From the NCBI GenBank assembly GCA_021397835.1, contig JAJFZO010000407.1, positions 5,704,001-5,768,000 of the forward strand: a stretch of DNA of 64,000 nt, read 5' to 3'. The stretch comes from Moringa oleifera (taxonomy: Eukaryota > Streptophyta > Magnoliopsida > Brassicales > Moringaceae). The notes below the pieces were generated by a model, which was not told where the DNA came from, did no database searches, and saw only the letters and a list, made by a program, of their open reading frames with translations. This document shows positions 12,786 to 25,672 of this stretch, piece after piece. How positions within the stretch are numbered: the first letter of the stretch is position 1; each line of letters begins with the position of its first letter. The position numbers and the translations under genes are program-made.

Positions 12786-14025
12786 ATAGGTGTTTATTAG
12801 GCATTTTAAGGTAGTTACTATTTTTGATGCATCATTGTTTTACTGACTTTGTACTATATGGTGTAATCTATGAAAAAAAAAAAAGGCGTCTCAGATTTGC
12901 CTTCGCTCACTAATTGATGTGTTCTTCTCATGTTGCTGGTTAGCTTCTGAATGCAAGTATGATTGGTTTGGAGAACTTAAATTCAGTTGTAGTCATCGAC
13001 ATAGGGTTATTTTTAGTGGTTTATATGATCAATGGATTATGTGATGGATCTTTCCCCTGGTTGTTGATTCGGAGGATGGTGTAAATTTGGAATGAACAGC
13101 GATGCTTTTGCTATCTCTGATTTCAGTATATGCATGCTCTATTCTGAAGCTGGCTATATGAGTATGTAATGCTCATTTGAAGGAGTAGAAAAGTGTTAAT
13201 TGAATGATCCTTTCTGATTCTAATAACCTGAGAATTGATCTGTTGACATAAATGACCTGACAGTGCATTCAGGATTTCTGTATATTTGTTTTCACAACAA
13301 CCTTTTTGTCAAGAATACCAAGAAATTTTAGGGAGATTAGGGATTCTATATGCTCTTTTGCTGGAATTGATTTATGATCCTATTAGTTTTATGGATGGTC
13401 ACCCAATTCAAAAGACGAGATGAGAGGGAGGGAACTCATATAGGTGAAGATCCAGAATGCCTATTTGGATGTCAATCTCTGTATTCAACAGGTGGGTTCA
13501 ACTGGGGGCCATGGGATAACTCATACTTCCAGCATCTAGGCCTTTTTTTTTTTCCTTGGTACCCAACTAGAGAAAATGCATTTTTTTGGTGACCCTTTTG
13601 GCGGTTCCTCTTCAACTTTCAGTGAACAGACAGAGATGAAGCTTGGCCAATGAAATGAGAAGGGAAGTTTTCGATAAGTATGATTGTATTAATTTAATAA
13701 GGTATAAGCTGATAAGCAGCCCAACTAATCTTATACTGGTTTACCACTGGTAGTGCTGTGTGAGGCAGCCTCACAGAATAGAAAATGATGTGTGAAAAGG
13801 AACCGCACATGACGTGGATCTCCTCGTTTTGCTTGTGTCATATATTCGATAGGGCCCCGCATCTGCCCTTGAATCACGATTCTTAACTGTCTCTTTGTTC
13901 ATCATAAAGGTCCAACTAACAAGTCGGCAACTTTAACACGTCTGTGGACGGTGGAAAAGGTTTTGTATCTAACCGCAACGGGAGACACAAGCAACGCAAG
14001 AATATCAAAAATTAAACAGGTAAAC

Positions 14026-14075
<50 letters not shown>

Positions 14076-14334
14076 AACAACGAGGCTTAATTGAGCAAGA
14101 TTTCAAATATCAAATTGGCCAGGACAAAGACAACCTTGCAAAATCTCCCAAAAAGTATTTCTAACCAAAATTACTCAAACATAGATAGAACACTTTCATT
14201 GGCTTTGAACAAAACACTAAATATCTTCAAAGCCTTGTTGATCATAAACTCGAATAGTATCACAAAAATTAAAATTGGAACATTCTAGGTAAACGGAATG
14301 AAACCCAAAGATGACCAAGGAGGCAATGGAATGT
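12786..14334. other. Convergent intergenic region with 3' ends of SLT1 and HSP70
   Basis: Contains the 3'UTRs of the two convergent genes and a GA microsatellite at 14030-14072. No gene is visible; short open frames here have no protein character. Confidence 0.6.
14030..14072 (+). repeat. (GA)n microsatellite
   Basis: Roughly 21 uninterrupted GA dinucleotides, about 260 bp past the HSP70 stop codon. Confidence 0.95.
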
Positions 14335-16926
14335 TTAGTCAACTTCTTCGATCTTGGGGCCAGCACCACTTCCACCAGCAGGAACATCATCATCCATTCC
14401 AGCACCCGTATCACCTCCAGCACCCTGGTACATTTTCGCAATGATGGGATTGCAGATGCTCTCCAATTCCTTCATCTTGTCCTCGAACTCATCAGCCTCT
14501 GCAAGCTGGTTGCTGTCAAGCCATTGGATGGCCTGCTCGATCGCATCCTCAATCTTCTTCTTATCAGCTGGAGGAAGTTTGGCACCTATCTTCTCATCCT
14601 TCACTGTATTTCTCATGTTGTATGCATAGTTCTCCAATGCATTCTTTGCCTCAACCTTCTTTTTGTGCTCTTCATCCTCAGATTTGTACTTCTCTGCCTC
14701 CTGAACCATCTTCTCAATCTCCTCCTTAGAGAGTCTTCCCTTGTCGTTGGTGATGGTAATCTTGTTCTTCTGACCAGTAGTCTTGTCCTCAGCAGATACA
14801 TTCAAGATTCCATTTGCATCAATATCAAAGCACACTGTGATCTGTGGGACACCTCTGGGAGCAGGAGGTATTCCTGACAGCTCAAATTTACCAAGTAAGT
14901 TGTTGTCCCTGGTCCTTGTTCTCTCACCCTCATATACCTGAATCAACACTCCAGGCTGGTTGTCGGAGTAAGTAGAGAAGACCTGCTCCTTCTTTGTGGG
15001 AATGGTGGTGTTCCTAGGAATCAATACAGTCATGACACCACCAGCAGTTTCCAGTCCAAGGGACAGAGGTGTAACATCCAACAGCAGGAGATCTTGCACC
15101 TTCTCATTACCCTCACCACTCAAAATAGCAGCTTGTACTGCTGCACCATAGGCAACAGCCTCATCAGGATTGATGCTCTTGCAAAGCTCCTTCCCATTGA
15201 AGAAGTCCTGCAAAAGCTGCTGAACCTTGGGAATTCTAGTAGAACCACCCACAAGCACAACATCATGAACACTGCTCTTGTCCATCTTCGCATCCCTCAG
15301 ACATTTCTCAACTGGTTCCATGCACTTTCTGAACAGATCCATGTTGAGTTCTTCAAATCTAGCACGGGTAATTGTGGAATAGAAATCAATTCCCTCGTAC
15401 AAGGAATCAATCTCAATAGTGGTCTGGGCAGTGGATGAGAGAGTCCTCTTAGCCCTCTCACAAGCAGTCCTCAACCTCCTAAGAGCTCTGGGGTTGCCAC
15501 TGATGTCTTTCTTGTTTTTTCTCTTGAACTCCTGGACAAAGTGATTCACCATTCTGTTATCAAAATCTTCACCACCCAAATGGGTATCTCCAGCAGTGGC
15601 CTTCACCTCAAAAATACCCTCTTCAATTGTAAGAAGAGAGACATCAAAAGTACCACCACCAAGATCAAAGATCAAGACATTCTTCTCACCAACACTAGTT
15701 GCCTTCTTATCAAGCCCATAAGCAATGGCTGCAGCAGTGGGTTCATTGATGATACGCATGACATTAAGGCCAGCAATCACACCAGCATCCTTGGTGGCCT
15801 GACGTTGGGAGTCGTTGAAGTATGCAGGGACAGTGACAACAGCATTCTTAACGGCGGATCCAAGATAAGCCTCTGCAATCTCACGCATCTTCATGAGAAC
15901 CATAGAAGAGATTTCTTCAGCTGCAAATTGCTTCTCCTCACCTTTGTAGGAAACTACAATCATGGGCTTATCACCAGGACCAGGTGTAACCTTGAACGGC
16001 CACAATTTAATATCACTTTGAACAGAGGCATCACTGAATCTGCGACCAATCAACCTCTTTGCATCTGTTCATAGCATGAACCACATTAATTGAACCCAAA
16101 AACAACATGCCAGAAAATACAATAATTAAGTCGGATTAGCACAGCAACAAATCCAACTACCTTCAACTGGGAGTAGAGATCACAAAATAAAGCAAAAAGT
16201 GTTAAAACTGAGGCATGCAAAATCCTGTGAGATAGCAGTAAGCAACACATTATATGATACAGGCCAATTATTTCACAATAAAATCCTATTGACAAAAGAA
16301 GATAGGAGCATAGACACCATGTTCATAGAAGATTAGACTAATACTCATTTAGTGGATGCAGACAAAAACAGAAAGTAACTTCAAGATCCAGATGATTAAG
16401 TTAAAGATCTACACATTCCGCAAAATCGAAGATACAACATTAGCTCCAAAAACACAGATCTGTAACGTACAAAGCAGCATTTGAAGGCAAATAAAAAGCA
16501 CTGCAGAATCTCAGTAACACAGAGATCAATAGCTACGAAGCATCATGTAACGTCTCCAGTGCAGTATATGATAACAAACCCCTGAATGAAACATTTGCAG
16601 AGTACCATACAAGCATATATCTACTTAACATATTAGATCTGCGCCATAGAAAGATGACAATGATTTTCGCCAAGTGACAAGAAACAATTCAGGTCAAGGA
16701 GCCGTATCGTACCGAAGACGGTGTTCACAGGGTTCATGGCCACCTGATTCTTGGCGGCATCACCGATCAAACGCTCAGTATCAGTGAACGCGACGTAAGA
16801 GGGTGTCGTTCTGTTCCCTTGGTCATTGGCGATGATCTCAACGCGGTCATGTTGCCACACTCCCACGCAGGAATAAGTGGTTCCAAGATCGATACCGATC
16901 GCTGGACCCTCTCCTTTACCGGCCAT
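14335..16926 (-). CDS. HSP70: Cytosolic HSP70/HSC70 chaperone (647 aa)
   Basis: Two coding exons, 16713-16926 and 14335-16064, joined in phase 1 so that the split codon gives Asp72. An intron at this position is usual for plant cytosolic HSP70 genes. The protein is an ATP-driven chaperone. All three family signatures are present: IDLGTTYS at 12-19, [14 protein letters not shown] at 203-216 and [11 protein letters not shown] at about 340-350. The substrate-binding domain and helical lid follow, then a Gly-rich tail ending in EEVD, the cytosolic signature that binds TPR co-chaperones such as HOP and CHIP. Length matches the family. No signal peptide or HDEL is present, which excludes an ER BiP. 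A heat-shock element and TATA box lie upstream. No defects seen. Confidence 0.97.
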
Positions 16927-17060
16927 TTTTCAATCCTATAAATCAGATCTGTAAAACGGGAAGAAACCCAGAGAAAAAAGAGATAGAGAGCTCTCAGAAA
17001 TGAAGAGCTCAGCGCAGCTAGGGTTTCTAATAGAGAAAGAGCGAGGATGCCAGATAGCAA

Positions 17061-17067
17061 TTTTATA
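17061..17067 (-). promoter_or_regulatory. TATA box of the HSP70 gene
   Basis: TATAAAA on the minus strand, 135 bp upstream of the HSP70 ATG, which leaves a leader of about 100 nt. The heat-shock element lies just upstream. Confidence 0.7.
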
Positions 17068-17081
17068 GAGAGGGTTTTGGT

Positions 17082-17094
17082 TTCGAGAATGTTC
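17082..17094 (-). promoter_or_regulatory. Heat-shock element
   Basis: Three contiguous perfect heat-shock factor units (TTC-nn-GAA-nn-TTC) about 15 bp upstream of the HSP70 TATA box. That spacing is typical for HSF-driven promoters. Confidence 0.7.
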
Positions 17095-18840
17095 GAATCC
17101 TGGTGTCCGGCAACCGTCGATTTCCGAAACGAATTTGACGGTCTGAGATTGTTTCAATTTTTTTGCGCGCAATTTGAATTCTCTCCAGTCGGCGTCCCCT
17201 GCATTTCCTGCGGTTGTGCACTGGATTCTCGCCACGTCAACTTATATTCGAAAAGTGAGACCCAGTTAGTTTCACTCTCCTCTCAGCCGTTGACTGCTCA
17301 CTCAGGACAAATCATAAAATATGAACCGTCAGATCTGAGAAATCAGGAGGCGTGACGATTTGAAGGTATCTCTTGGAAGAGGAGCGGTGTCCACACAATA
17401 GCCGTTAGTTGGCGTTCCCACTGGTGCGTCGCTGTCCAGGAAGATTCCACAAAGCAGCGACTTTTTCTTAGCCGGTCATGAAAGGCCGCTACTGATAAAC
17501 AGACAGAGAGGCCGACACGCACGTTCATAAATAACTGGGTCTTCCATTAGCCAACTAAAAATAAACGGTATGGATTTTTCTACCAATTTTGAAATCACTA
17601 AGCGGGTTCCCACTAGGGCCATAAACGAAAGAGCCCAATTGCCACACTGGCCCATTAACTGTTCGGCCCATAAACAGTCAAGACCATTATAAATTAAATA
17701 GTCCTATAGTTTGAGCTAGGCCCGTGAGGAAACATTTTACGTTGGCCCATTGTTAAATGTGCGATTGAGTGGCAGTGTCATTAGCTTCTATGGGCAGAGA
17801 ACAGCCATTGACATAAAGAGAATTTAACTAGATTAACAACATAAATTAGACGTAAAGGGGTAAAAGCCTGGATTTGATATCATTAATAAATCTTATGTCA
17901 GCTAAAACACTATTAATTAATAATCAAAATCAAACAGTTTCTGGTATTACCATTATATGCTTTCATACATCCTTAAAGAAACTTATAAAATCTGATAGTT
18001 TGCTAAGGCAAGAATCGTTATGTGATCCTTTTTTGGGTATAAATAGGCAGCCTACCAGTTCTTGCATGGTTGGCATCTAGCGGGTCTTTCTTTATGATTT
18101 TATCTTGGTTGAGAATCTTACAAGAAGCACCTTGTTTACTACTTAGGCCTCTGATGTGATTCCATATGGAGTGGTGCTCCTCCTTGCTCCTGGCATCAAA
18201 TACAGTATGGCAGAAATCACGTTTCAAAAGAGCCTGCCTCTTCCTTTTTCTTCATCATGTTAAGTAGTTAATCTTATTTAATTTAGCAAAATGGTGGAAT
18301 TAATTCCAGAATTACTTTATGCTTAATAGTCAAAATAAAACAGTGAACCACTAAGGTTTCATAATTCACTAACTTGCATGCCCACTCTGGAGAATTTCAT
18401 ATTTCTAATCCATTATAAAATATGATATTCACTGACCATTTTTCAATATTCTTGGTAGTACATATATGTATATAATATGCTACCCTCTGGTGCTATGTCG
18501 ATCAAGATAAAACGCCATCAGCATCGCAGGTCACAACACATCCTGTATATATGAACTTATTCAAGACTATCTAATCAAAAGTTTGGTGAAGAAACGAGAT
18601 GAATGTGAACTTAAAAAAGCCGAGAATAGCATAATGAACTTTAATAATATTTTAATGGGTATCCTGAATCGGGTTTAGTAAGAAGTCATGTGAACTAGCA
18701 CTGGAAATCCAAAGTTCCACGGTCATTAGTGAAGGCATCTTCGTAACTACAAATATCTGGAGGGTAGCTCTCTTACCTCCTCAAATCTTCGTATTCTTAA
18801 CTTGGGGGTACTTTTTTTCGCTGTTGATATCAGAAGATCA

Positions 18841-21800
18841 ATGACATTGATGGAGACAAGCCAAGCTTTGTGGTGGGCAAGGATGGGGTCGGCGTTAAGG
18901 ACAGTGCTTGCTTGCACCATCGTGGGTTGCGCCACCCTTTATAGTCCTGAACGTATGAGGAACCTACTAGCATTTCCAGCGTTTTCTTACGTGACGACAG
19001 TCCTAATTGTATCAGATGCTACACTTGGAGACACCCTGAGAGGAACTTGGCATGTCCTTTGCGCTACTCTTCAAGCCATGAGCCTTTCTGTGTTAAGCTT
19101 GTGGGTGATCGGACCTAGCAGGTTCACTGGCATTGGAGCTGCCGTGGCGGTGGCTGTAAGCACATTCTTGGTGGCTTTGCCGAAGTCCACGCATTTGATG
19201 GCTAAGCGGATTGCGTTTGGACAGATTGTGATCGTGTATGTGGGTGCAGTTGTTCATGGTGCAGAAACAGGAGTGGTCATGCACCCACTTCATGTGGCGT
19301 CGAGTACAGCAGTGGGTGCCTTGGCTTCTGTCTTGGCTATGTTATTCCCGTATCCTTGGCTGGCCTATTGCGAGGTAAGTAACGCCATATATATCAATGC
19401 TCCTCCTGCTGCAGCTCCTGTTTTCTTTTATGCCAAGTGAAATGATGTCATCAAACACATACAACTTCAGGGTTATCTTTTCCTTCAATTATATATGAGA
19501 GAAGACTAGTATGAAAATCAGCCAGAGAATCCAATAAAACTGATGGAAGTTCTCAGAAAATGGGTTCCTAGTGTAGCTGGTGATGTTCATGTTCAAGATA
19601 GCTTGAAGAAGAATAGTGTGATTAGATGCCAACGAAGGATTGACTACCAGAAATGATGCGTCAAAAGCTTAGGTTAGTCCCACAAGTTGATCATGATGAG
19701 CAATGCATCATCCAGTTTCATGCTGCCATCTTTAACTATATAGCAGTAAGTGAATCGAATATGAACAAACCAACTTGCATGAATATTAGATAGGTATCTC
19801 TATAAGTATATGCAAGCATGCAGTAACGGGCTTCGCACTTCATTCTCAAAATATTTGGATTATTCAAGCACCAATTCCCCCTTTTGCCTTTTCGCTATTG
19901 GGGTGAAAATGCTTATTTTAGTAATGGTTTATGTTTACTGGATTGTAGATAAAGAAATCGTGCAAATTATATGCTGAAAATGCGTCAGAGAGGTTGAAGC
20001 TCTACATGGAAGCCTTGTCAGCCCGAGACAATGCAGCATTACTAGACCTGATTTCACAAGCAAGGCTGTTATCCAGGGCAGGAGCCAAGCTTCTTCAAAG
20101 CATCAAGGATAGACGGGTAAGCTAACAATTCACATAAGATGAATAGTCCCACCTGAAGCAGTACCCAATACTAACAGCTAACAGGTCTTAGTAATTGTTC
20201 AACAGGAGGGCATGAAATGGGAGAGACCTCAGATGAGGTTCTGGAGACTCAACAGACTGGACCGAGGAGGGAAGCTGCAAGAGATGGAGATCCAACTTGG
20301 AGGAATGGAACTGGCCCTGGCTTGTTGCCGTTCCTTTCCTGTTGGCATGATTGATCAAGAAATTAGACATGTTTTACAGAGTTTGAAGGCACAGATAAGC
20401 ATCAAACTGGAACAAGCTAAGTGCTCTATGCCTTTTGATGCAACAACAGCTCCAGAGACAAAAGGAGGCTATGCATACAAGCCTCCGTGGAACCTCAAAC
20501 CATGTCTGCATCAGCTGAAGATTTGCCAGCTTTCTTCTTCTGGTATTGCATGGAACTCCTCCACGATGACTCACCCCTCACTGGAAATTGTAAGTGCAAT
20601 GGATCAGAGGCTAACACTGAGGAAGAGTGACTCTCAAAATGAAGGAAATGGGGGTGTCAGAAGGGCCTTGGGCAGTCTGTTCATCTGGCGGGTCAGTAAA
20701 AATGTTGTTTTTGCTCTCAAGTGCTCGCTTTCTCTTGGACTTGCAGTTCTGTTTGGTCTGTTATATAACAAAGAAAATGGGTATTGGTCAGGTTTGACTA
20801 TTGCCATTAGCTTTGTAACAGGAAGACAGGCAACATTTACAATGGCAAACGCCAGGGCACAAGGGACAGTAATGGGATCTGTCTATGGCATCCTATGTTG
20901 CTTCATTTTTCATAGATTAGTGGACTTCAGGTTCTTACTTCTGTTCCCTTGGATCATTTTCACAACTTTTTTGATGCACAGCCGAATGTACGGTCAAGCT
21001 GGAGGGATTTCAGCACTCGTTGGAGCATTGTTGATCTTGGGTAGGAAAAATTATGGCACTCCCAGTGACTTTGTGATTGCTCGAATTGCAGAGGCTACCA
21101 TTGGATTACTCCGTTTCATCTCAGTTGAGATTCTTTTCAACCGGTCAAGAGCAGCAACCCTGGCAAAAACTGAACTTTCAAGATGTTTGGAGGCACTTCA
21201 AGATTGCATCAAAAGCATTGCTTTTTGTACAGGGGAAAATGATGGGTCAGCTTCAATTTTGATGGCACTGAGAAAAAAGCAAAAGAAACTGCAAAGTCAC
21301 GTTCATCAGTTGGGGAATTTTGTTGCAGAGGCTGAGGTCGAGCCTAATTTCTGTTTCCCAAGTTTTCATGATGCCCGCTACCAAAGACTTCTGGGATCTT
21401 TGGCAAAGGTGGCTAATGTTATACTGTTTCTGGGTGATATAATTGGATTTCTATCACAACTATGGCCAAAATTTGAGTATGCTTGGAAGGAAGTAGAAGA
21501 ATGCATGATCACTGACCTACAGCATCACAAGGTAAAAGTTGACTATTCACTGAAATGCCTTAAGGAGGTCATTTCGATCAAGTCTTTTGAACTGCTTGAA
21601 AAAGACTTACAAAAGAGAAACATACCTAATAACATTGAATTTGGACAAACAAGAGATGGGCATACATATGCACGCTTGGATCCAGATGAAAATGACATTG
21701 AAGAAATTGTAAATTCATTTCTTCAACATTTGAAGGAGGCAGTTAGTAAGAGTAACACCAACGACGATGAGAAGATGCTTAAGAGCCACATGATTCTTCG

Positions 21801-21954
21801 ATTGGGTGCCCTAGGGTTTTGCATCAGTAGTCTAATGGGGGAAGCAATAGAAATTGAGAAAAATATAAAAGAACTAGTTAAATTAGAGAATCCTACAAGG
21901 AACATAGATTTGTATGAGATATCCTGTAAGCTTAAACTTCTGTATTCAAAGTAG
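18841..21954 (+). CDS. FUSC-family multi-pass membrane protein (about 816 aa)
   Basis: Plant membrane protein of the fusaric-acid-resistance/AaeB-like (FUSC) superfamily. Bacterial members are efflux pumps for aromatic acids; the plant members' substrate is not established. Three exons in phase 0 fit: 18841-19374, 19949-20116 and 20206-21954. The N-terminal half carries about five hydrophobic helices (residues 1-175). A soluble helical segment follows, with KLYAENASERLKLY and AKLLQSIKDRR. A second hydrophobic module (about residues 395-540) carries GYWSGLTIAISF and GRQATFTMANARAQGT, the FUSC core. The C-terminal ~280 residues are cytosolic and helical. The start is the ATG at 18841, or the ATG three codons on; the frame extends further upstream only through non-ATG codons. 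It is convergent with OST4. Confidence 0.85.
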
Positions 21955-22693
21955 ATCTAGCATCATTACTATGCGAGATATCAGAAATGGTTTAGTTTAC
22001 CACAATCCTACAACTATCAGGTAAGAGAAAGCAAGCAAAATTCATTAAACTAGTGATACCATATAACTGTCTGCAATACCAATATTGCTCTGACAACGCC
22101 ATCATTCTAAGTTTGGCACTAAAAGCACCCCATCCGCTATTCTTCAAGTGAGATTTAGAAGAATATTTAACTGAAATGCCTATATGCGGAAACCATGATA
22201 ATCTTAGTTTTCCCATTGCAATAATAAAGATGCAAGGGATGTAGAGAAGACCGAAGCAGAACTATATCCACTCTACAACGTAAAATTCCATCAAGTACAT
22301 CAACGAAGGAAGAAATATTCCAGAATTCTTATTGCTACAACCAGAATTGTCTAGAGCAAACACTTCCCATGCATTCTACAGCTCAGTTTCACTAATGCAT
22401 TGAGATCAAAGCGACAATCAGCACTGAGCCTCAAAATCATGCCAAAGTAATGCAGGATAGTCAGCATCCAGAAATGCTAAAGCAACAGCATTAGAAACTT
22501 GTATAAATCAAGAACAAAGGAGTAAATAATATATCATGTTGATAACACAGTAGCAAGATAACTATCACTGCAAAATGAAGGTTCTTAACCACATAAAGTT
22601 ACATCAGTTTGTGACAAAAGCTCGGTCTACAAAGCTAATGAGACATAACTACTAGACGATGCCGAACACATCACAGAGTGAAAATAAATATTT
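21955..22693. other. Convergent spacer: 3' ends of the FUSC and OST4 genes
   Basis: No coding potential seen. It should contain the 3'UTRs of both genes. Confidence 0.6.
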
Positions 22694-22807
22694 TTAGTTG
22701 CCTTCATATTTTGGGTCAGCCATCACATAATGATATGCTATTACCAATACAAAAATGAAGATACCAAGAAAATTGGCAAAGAAGCCCAGATCTTGATCGT
22801 CAATCAT
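22694..22807 (-). CDS. OST4: OST4, 37-aa subunit of oligosaccharyltransferase
   Basis: A 38-codon ORF encodes a 37-residue protein that starts [15 protein letters not shown] and ends [12 protein letters not shown] recognise it as plant OST4, the tiny single-pass ER membrane subunit that stabilises the STT3-OST3/6 contact in the N-glycosylation complex. A luminal acidic N-terminus is followed by one helix at about residues 8-27 and a short polar tail. The start codon follows directly on a splice acceptor (TTGCAG|ATG), so the leader is spliced. A donor at 24137-24138 gives a 5'UTR intron of about 1.33 kb and a non-coding first exon at roughly 24139-24250. The gene is too short for ordinary ORF cut-offs. 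Confidence 0.95.
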   Translation of the reverse strand: MIDDQDLGFFANFLGIFIFVLVIAYHYVMADPKYEGN

Positions 22808-24138
22808 CTGCAATAGTAAAAGCAAGAATAGAAAATAAGATTAGTACCATGATCCAAAAACATCCCTATCTGATATCTTATAGCCAGACTTTTTCACAAA
22901 TGTAACAAATTACACATAGAAATACATAACAATTCATAAATATTCACCCAATACAACAAAAGTTCAAATTTCTTAGCCAGTATTTCCAACTAAGAAGTTG
23001 GGGGAACTGACTGAAGTTCCATCACGAAAAAAAAAAGCCAACATCTACCAGATGGCACCCCTTGGACAACCACAGCAACCACAGTTTAAACATATTTTAA
23101 TGTCATTCCGACCATCATACAGTGAGTACATAACAATTGAGCACTTCGGAAAACCAATCCCATCCAACAGTAACAACCAACACGTGAATGTGAAGCCCTT
23201 CATTATGACTTCTTAAAAAACGTAATAGTATAGCATAGTAGTGGATATAAAAAAAATAACAGCATAGCATAGTATCTGAACTACATCTGGGAAAAACTGA
23301 CAACAGGAAATTCATAAAATTAACAAAGAGTCAACCATGCAAAGAAACAAATAAGAGGATTGTTGAGTCATCAACCAAAAAAGAGGAAAAAGATAACAAA
23401 AAGATGTATCTCCAGCAGTATATCACCCCATTAGCACTTTATACAAATAAACAGAAAGTTCCTAAGTGAAAAGTTCTCGAGACCACAACAATATATAAAT
23501 CACTAGACCATTCCTACTTTGCTTTACATAAACTTATGCCAAAGGAACTTTAAAATTCCCTTATAAATTTTCCCTTCAAAGTGCTAATCTACTTGTTTTT
23601 CTTCTCCAAACAAGAGACTTATGTTTCCTTGAGAAAGCACGCTTTGAAATAAGGTCAACACTCAACAATGTTTAAAAAGTACTAAGTACTAATTCTGATA
23701 ACAAAACTACCAATAAAGCTTCGTTCAACAGACCCTCAGTTCTTCGCAACCAACAAGAGGACACAGTTTTTTCAAAGAATTCACCAGATAAAGACTAACA
23801 TAATAAACAGAGGCACCTTAAGAGTAGATTAATAGAACAGGCGACTGATTTGACTGTTGGATGCAAACGATACAAAAGAAGCTCCACAAAAGAAAAACGA
23901 TCAAGCTACATTAATAAGCTCATGCCTTCAAATCCAAACAGAACAGACGATATCGTTGACTAAATTCTCACCATAACCAAAATTAACTCCGATATTCAGT
24001 TCTACACCTATTTTCAGGCAGATGATTAGGAAACTCTGAGCAATTCAAGATCTAGAAACTCCTCAAACGGATCAAGCAAATCAACAGCTTCAACAGATGA
24101 AATAAAGGAAGAGGAAATCATAGACTACAAAACCTTAC
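22808..24138 (-). other. 5'UTR intron of OST4
   Basis: Sequence between the inferred non-coding first exon and the OST4 start codon: donor GTAAGG on the minus strand at the 24138 end, acceptor TTGCAG at the 22808 end. Open frames inside have no protein character. Long leader introns often raise expression of small plant housekeeping genes. Confidence 0.65.
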
Positions 24139-24259
24139 TATGTCGAGCGGAGATTATCGAAGAAGGCGATCCCCAATATTCTCTCAGGAAAAGAGACACT
24201 GGAAGTCTTGAGCGAATCCAACGAGAGCCTGGTCACCGCCTCTTGCTGTGTGGGACGAT

Positions 24260-25672
24260 GAGCTTAAGCCTTAAACAAAGCCAAAGCCTGGAAATGACTC
24301 CGATTAGGCCGGATCATCATCCACTACGCCCATAATGGGTAAGATGGGTTACTGAGCGTGTTTTCAGGGGGCCCATCCACGTCAACAGTCCAAACCCAAC
24401 TCACTGGAGGGCATATCCCAATATGATAATTTCAAATTAAATAGCAAATTGAATCAATCAAATTAATTAAAAATATAATAAATATTGTTTGAAATTGATC
24501 GATCTAATTTTAATGTTTAAAAATGATAAATAATTTAGTATTTTAAATTGAAATGAGTTATATTGAAAAAATTAATTAAAAATATAAAAATTAAAATTTT
24601 TATTAAACAAATTTGATTTATTTTTATATATTTTAAAAAATATTTAAATTATAAAAAAGTTAAGAATTTTTAAATATTAAAAATAAGTATTTTAAAATAA
24701 ATTTAAAAAATTTAAAAAAATTTATGAATTGGAAATTACTCATGAACTACAATGCGAGTATAAGATTTTTTTATTCATTTTTTAAGTATTTTAAAAACAA
24801 AAACAAAAACAAAAAACAAAAAATAAAAATATTTTAATATTATTTAAATTCAAATTTAATTTAATTTAAATTAATATACTAAATTTAATTTATTGTTTTT
24901 TAAAAATTAATATTTTATTTGATGCTGTAATTATAATTCAAATTTTTAGATAAATTTATTTTAAAATAATGTTTATTTATTTATTTATATATTAATGCAT
25001 AAAAATTTAGTCTTAGAACAAATTTAGATAAAAATGTACAAAGGATTTTGTTTTCCCTTTTTTTCTCATATGTATAAATTTGATGTTCAGTTATGGAACA
25101 AACCTATTAAAATTTAAATGAATATTTCTATTAATTCAAATTAAATTTTAAGTTTTTGGTGTTTCCAAATTGAGCACAAGCGACTGAAGAAACAGACATT
25201 AGGCTTACAGTGGCTGACGTCCGCCAGTGTACAGAGTCCAGACATTCGATGGATATGTGGAAGATGTAATCTTGACCATCACATCATTTGATTTCACATG
25301 GTAAACCGCTGATGCGAGAAGCACTGGATCAAGCAGAAAGCGGGCCAACAGCCTCTCAAATATTTCTATTACAATTTACAAGAATGCTTTTCTTGCTTCC
25401 ATCGTCACTGTAAAGTGTAGACATGAAAGGTAGAAAAAGTCTCGGATTCCCAAAACCTGTCACAACCCCAACAAGCCCTCTATTTCCTCTTCTTGCTCTT
25501 TCCCTAAAACAGTATATGAATTGAGTGATGGTATAGAAGTCATAAATTTGATGAATAAGTTGAATAGGATACATCACAATAGTTTTCTGGTTCCATTTTC
25601 TGAGGATTTTGTTATTCTTTCTTTCATTTCTGGGGAACATCGAGAGTAAAAACCCTAGGGTTTTATGTAGAG
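24260..25672. other. Intergenic spacer with OST4 and CUE-gene promoters
   Basis: The left end holds the OST4 promoter, including a GGCCCA element near 24369. The middle (24420-25150) is extremely AT-rich. The right end leads into the CUE gene, with a palindromic telo-box just before its start codon. No gene seen. Confidence 0.6.
25649..25664. promoter_or_regulatory. Palindromic telo-box
   Basis: A perfect 16-bp palindrome (AAAACCCTAGGGTTTT) made of two inverted telo-box motifs, 9 nt upstream of the ATG of the CUE-domain gene. Telo-boxes in plant leaders are bound by TRB/MYB-type factors and accompany housekeeping and proliferation genes. Confidence 0.6.

Larger units (their letters stand above)
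16927..18840. other. Divergent spacer between HSP70 and the FUSC gene
   Basis: Holds the HSP70 promoter and leader (16927-17300), then a stretch with three GGCCCA (site II-like) elements at 17649, 17665 and 17744. Another TATA-like motif near 18040 lies in unassigned sequence. Open frames here look random. Confidence 0.6.

Noticed and set aside
13759..13775. Perfect 17-bp inverted repeat (TGTGAGGC-A-GCCTCACA)
   Set aside because: Too short for a miRNA precursor and without paired flanks or an RNA gene around it. No target-site duplication or terminal repeat was found.
18802..18840. Longer N-terminus for the FUSC protein
   Set aside because: The frame upstream of 18841 begins at a TTG, not an ATG. 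The same holds for the extension of the RRM gene to 30718 and of CHX copy 2 to 58896.
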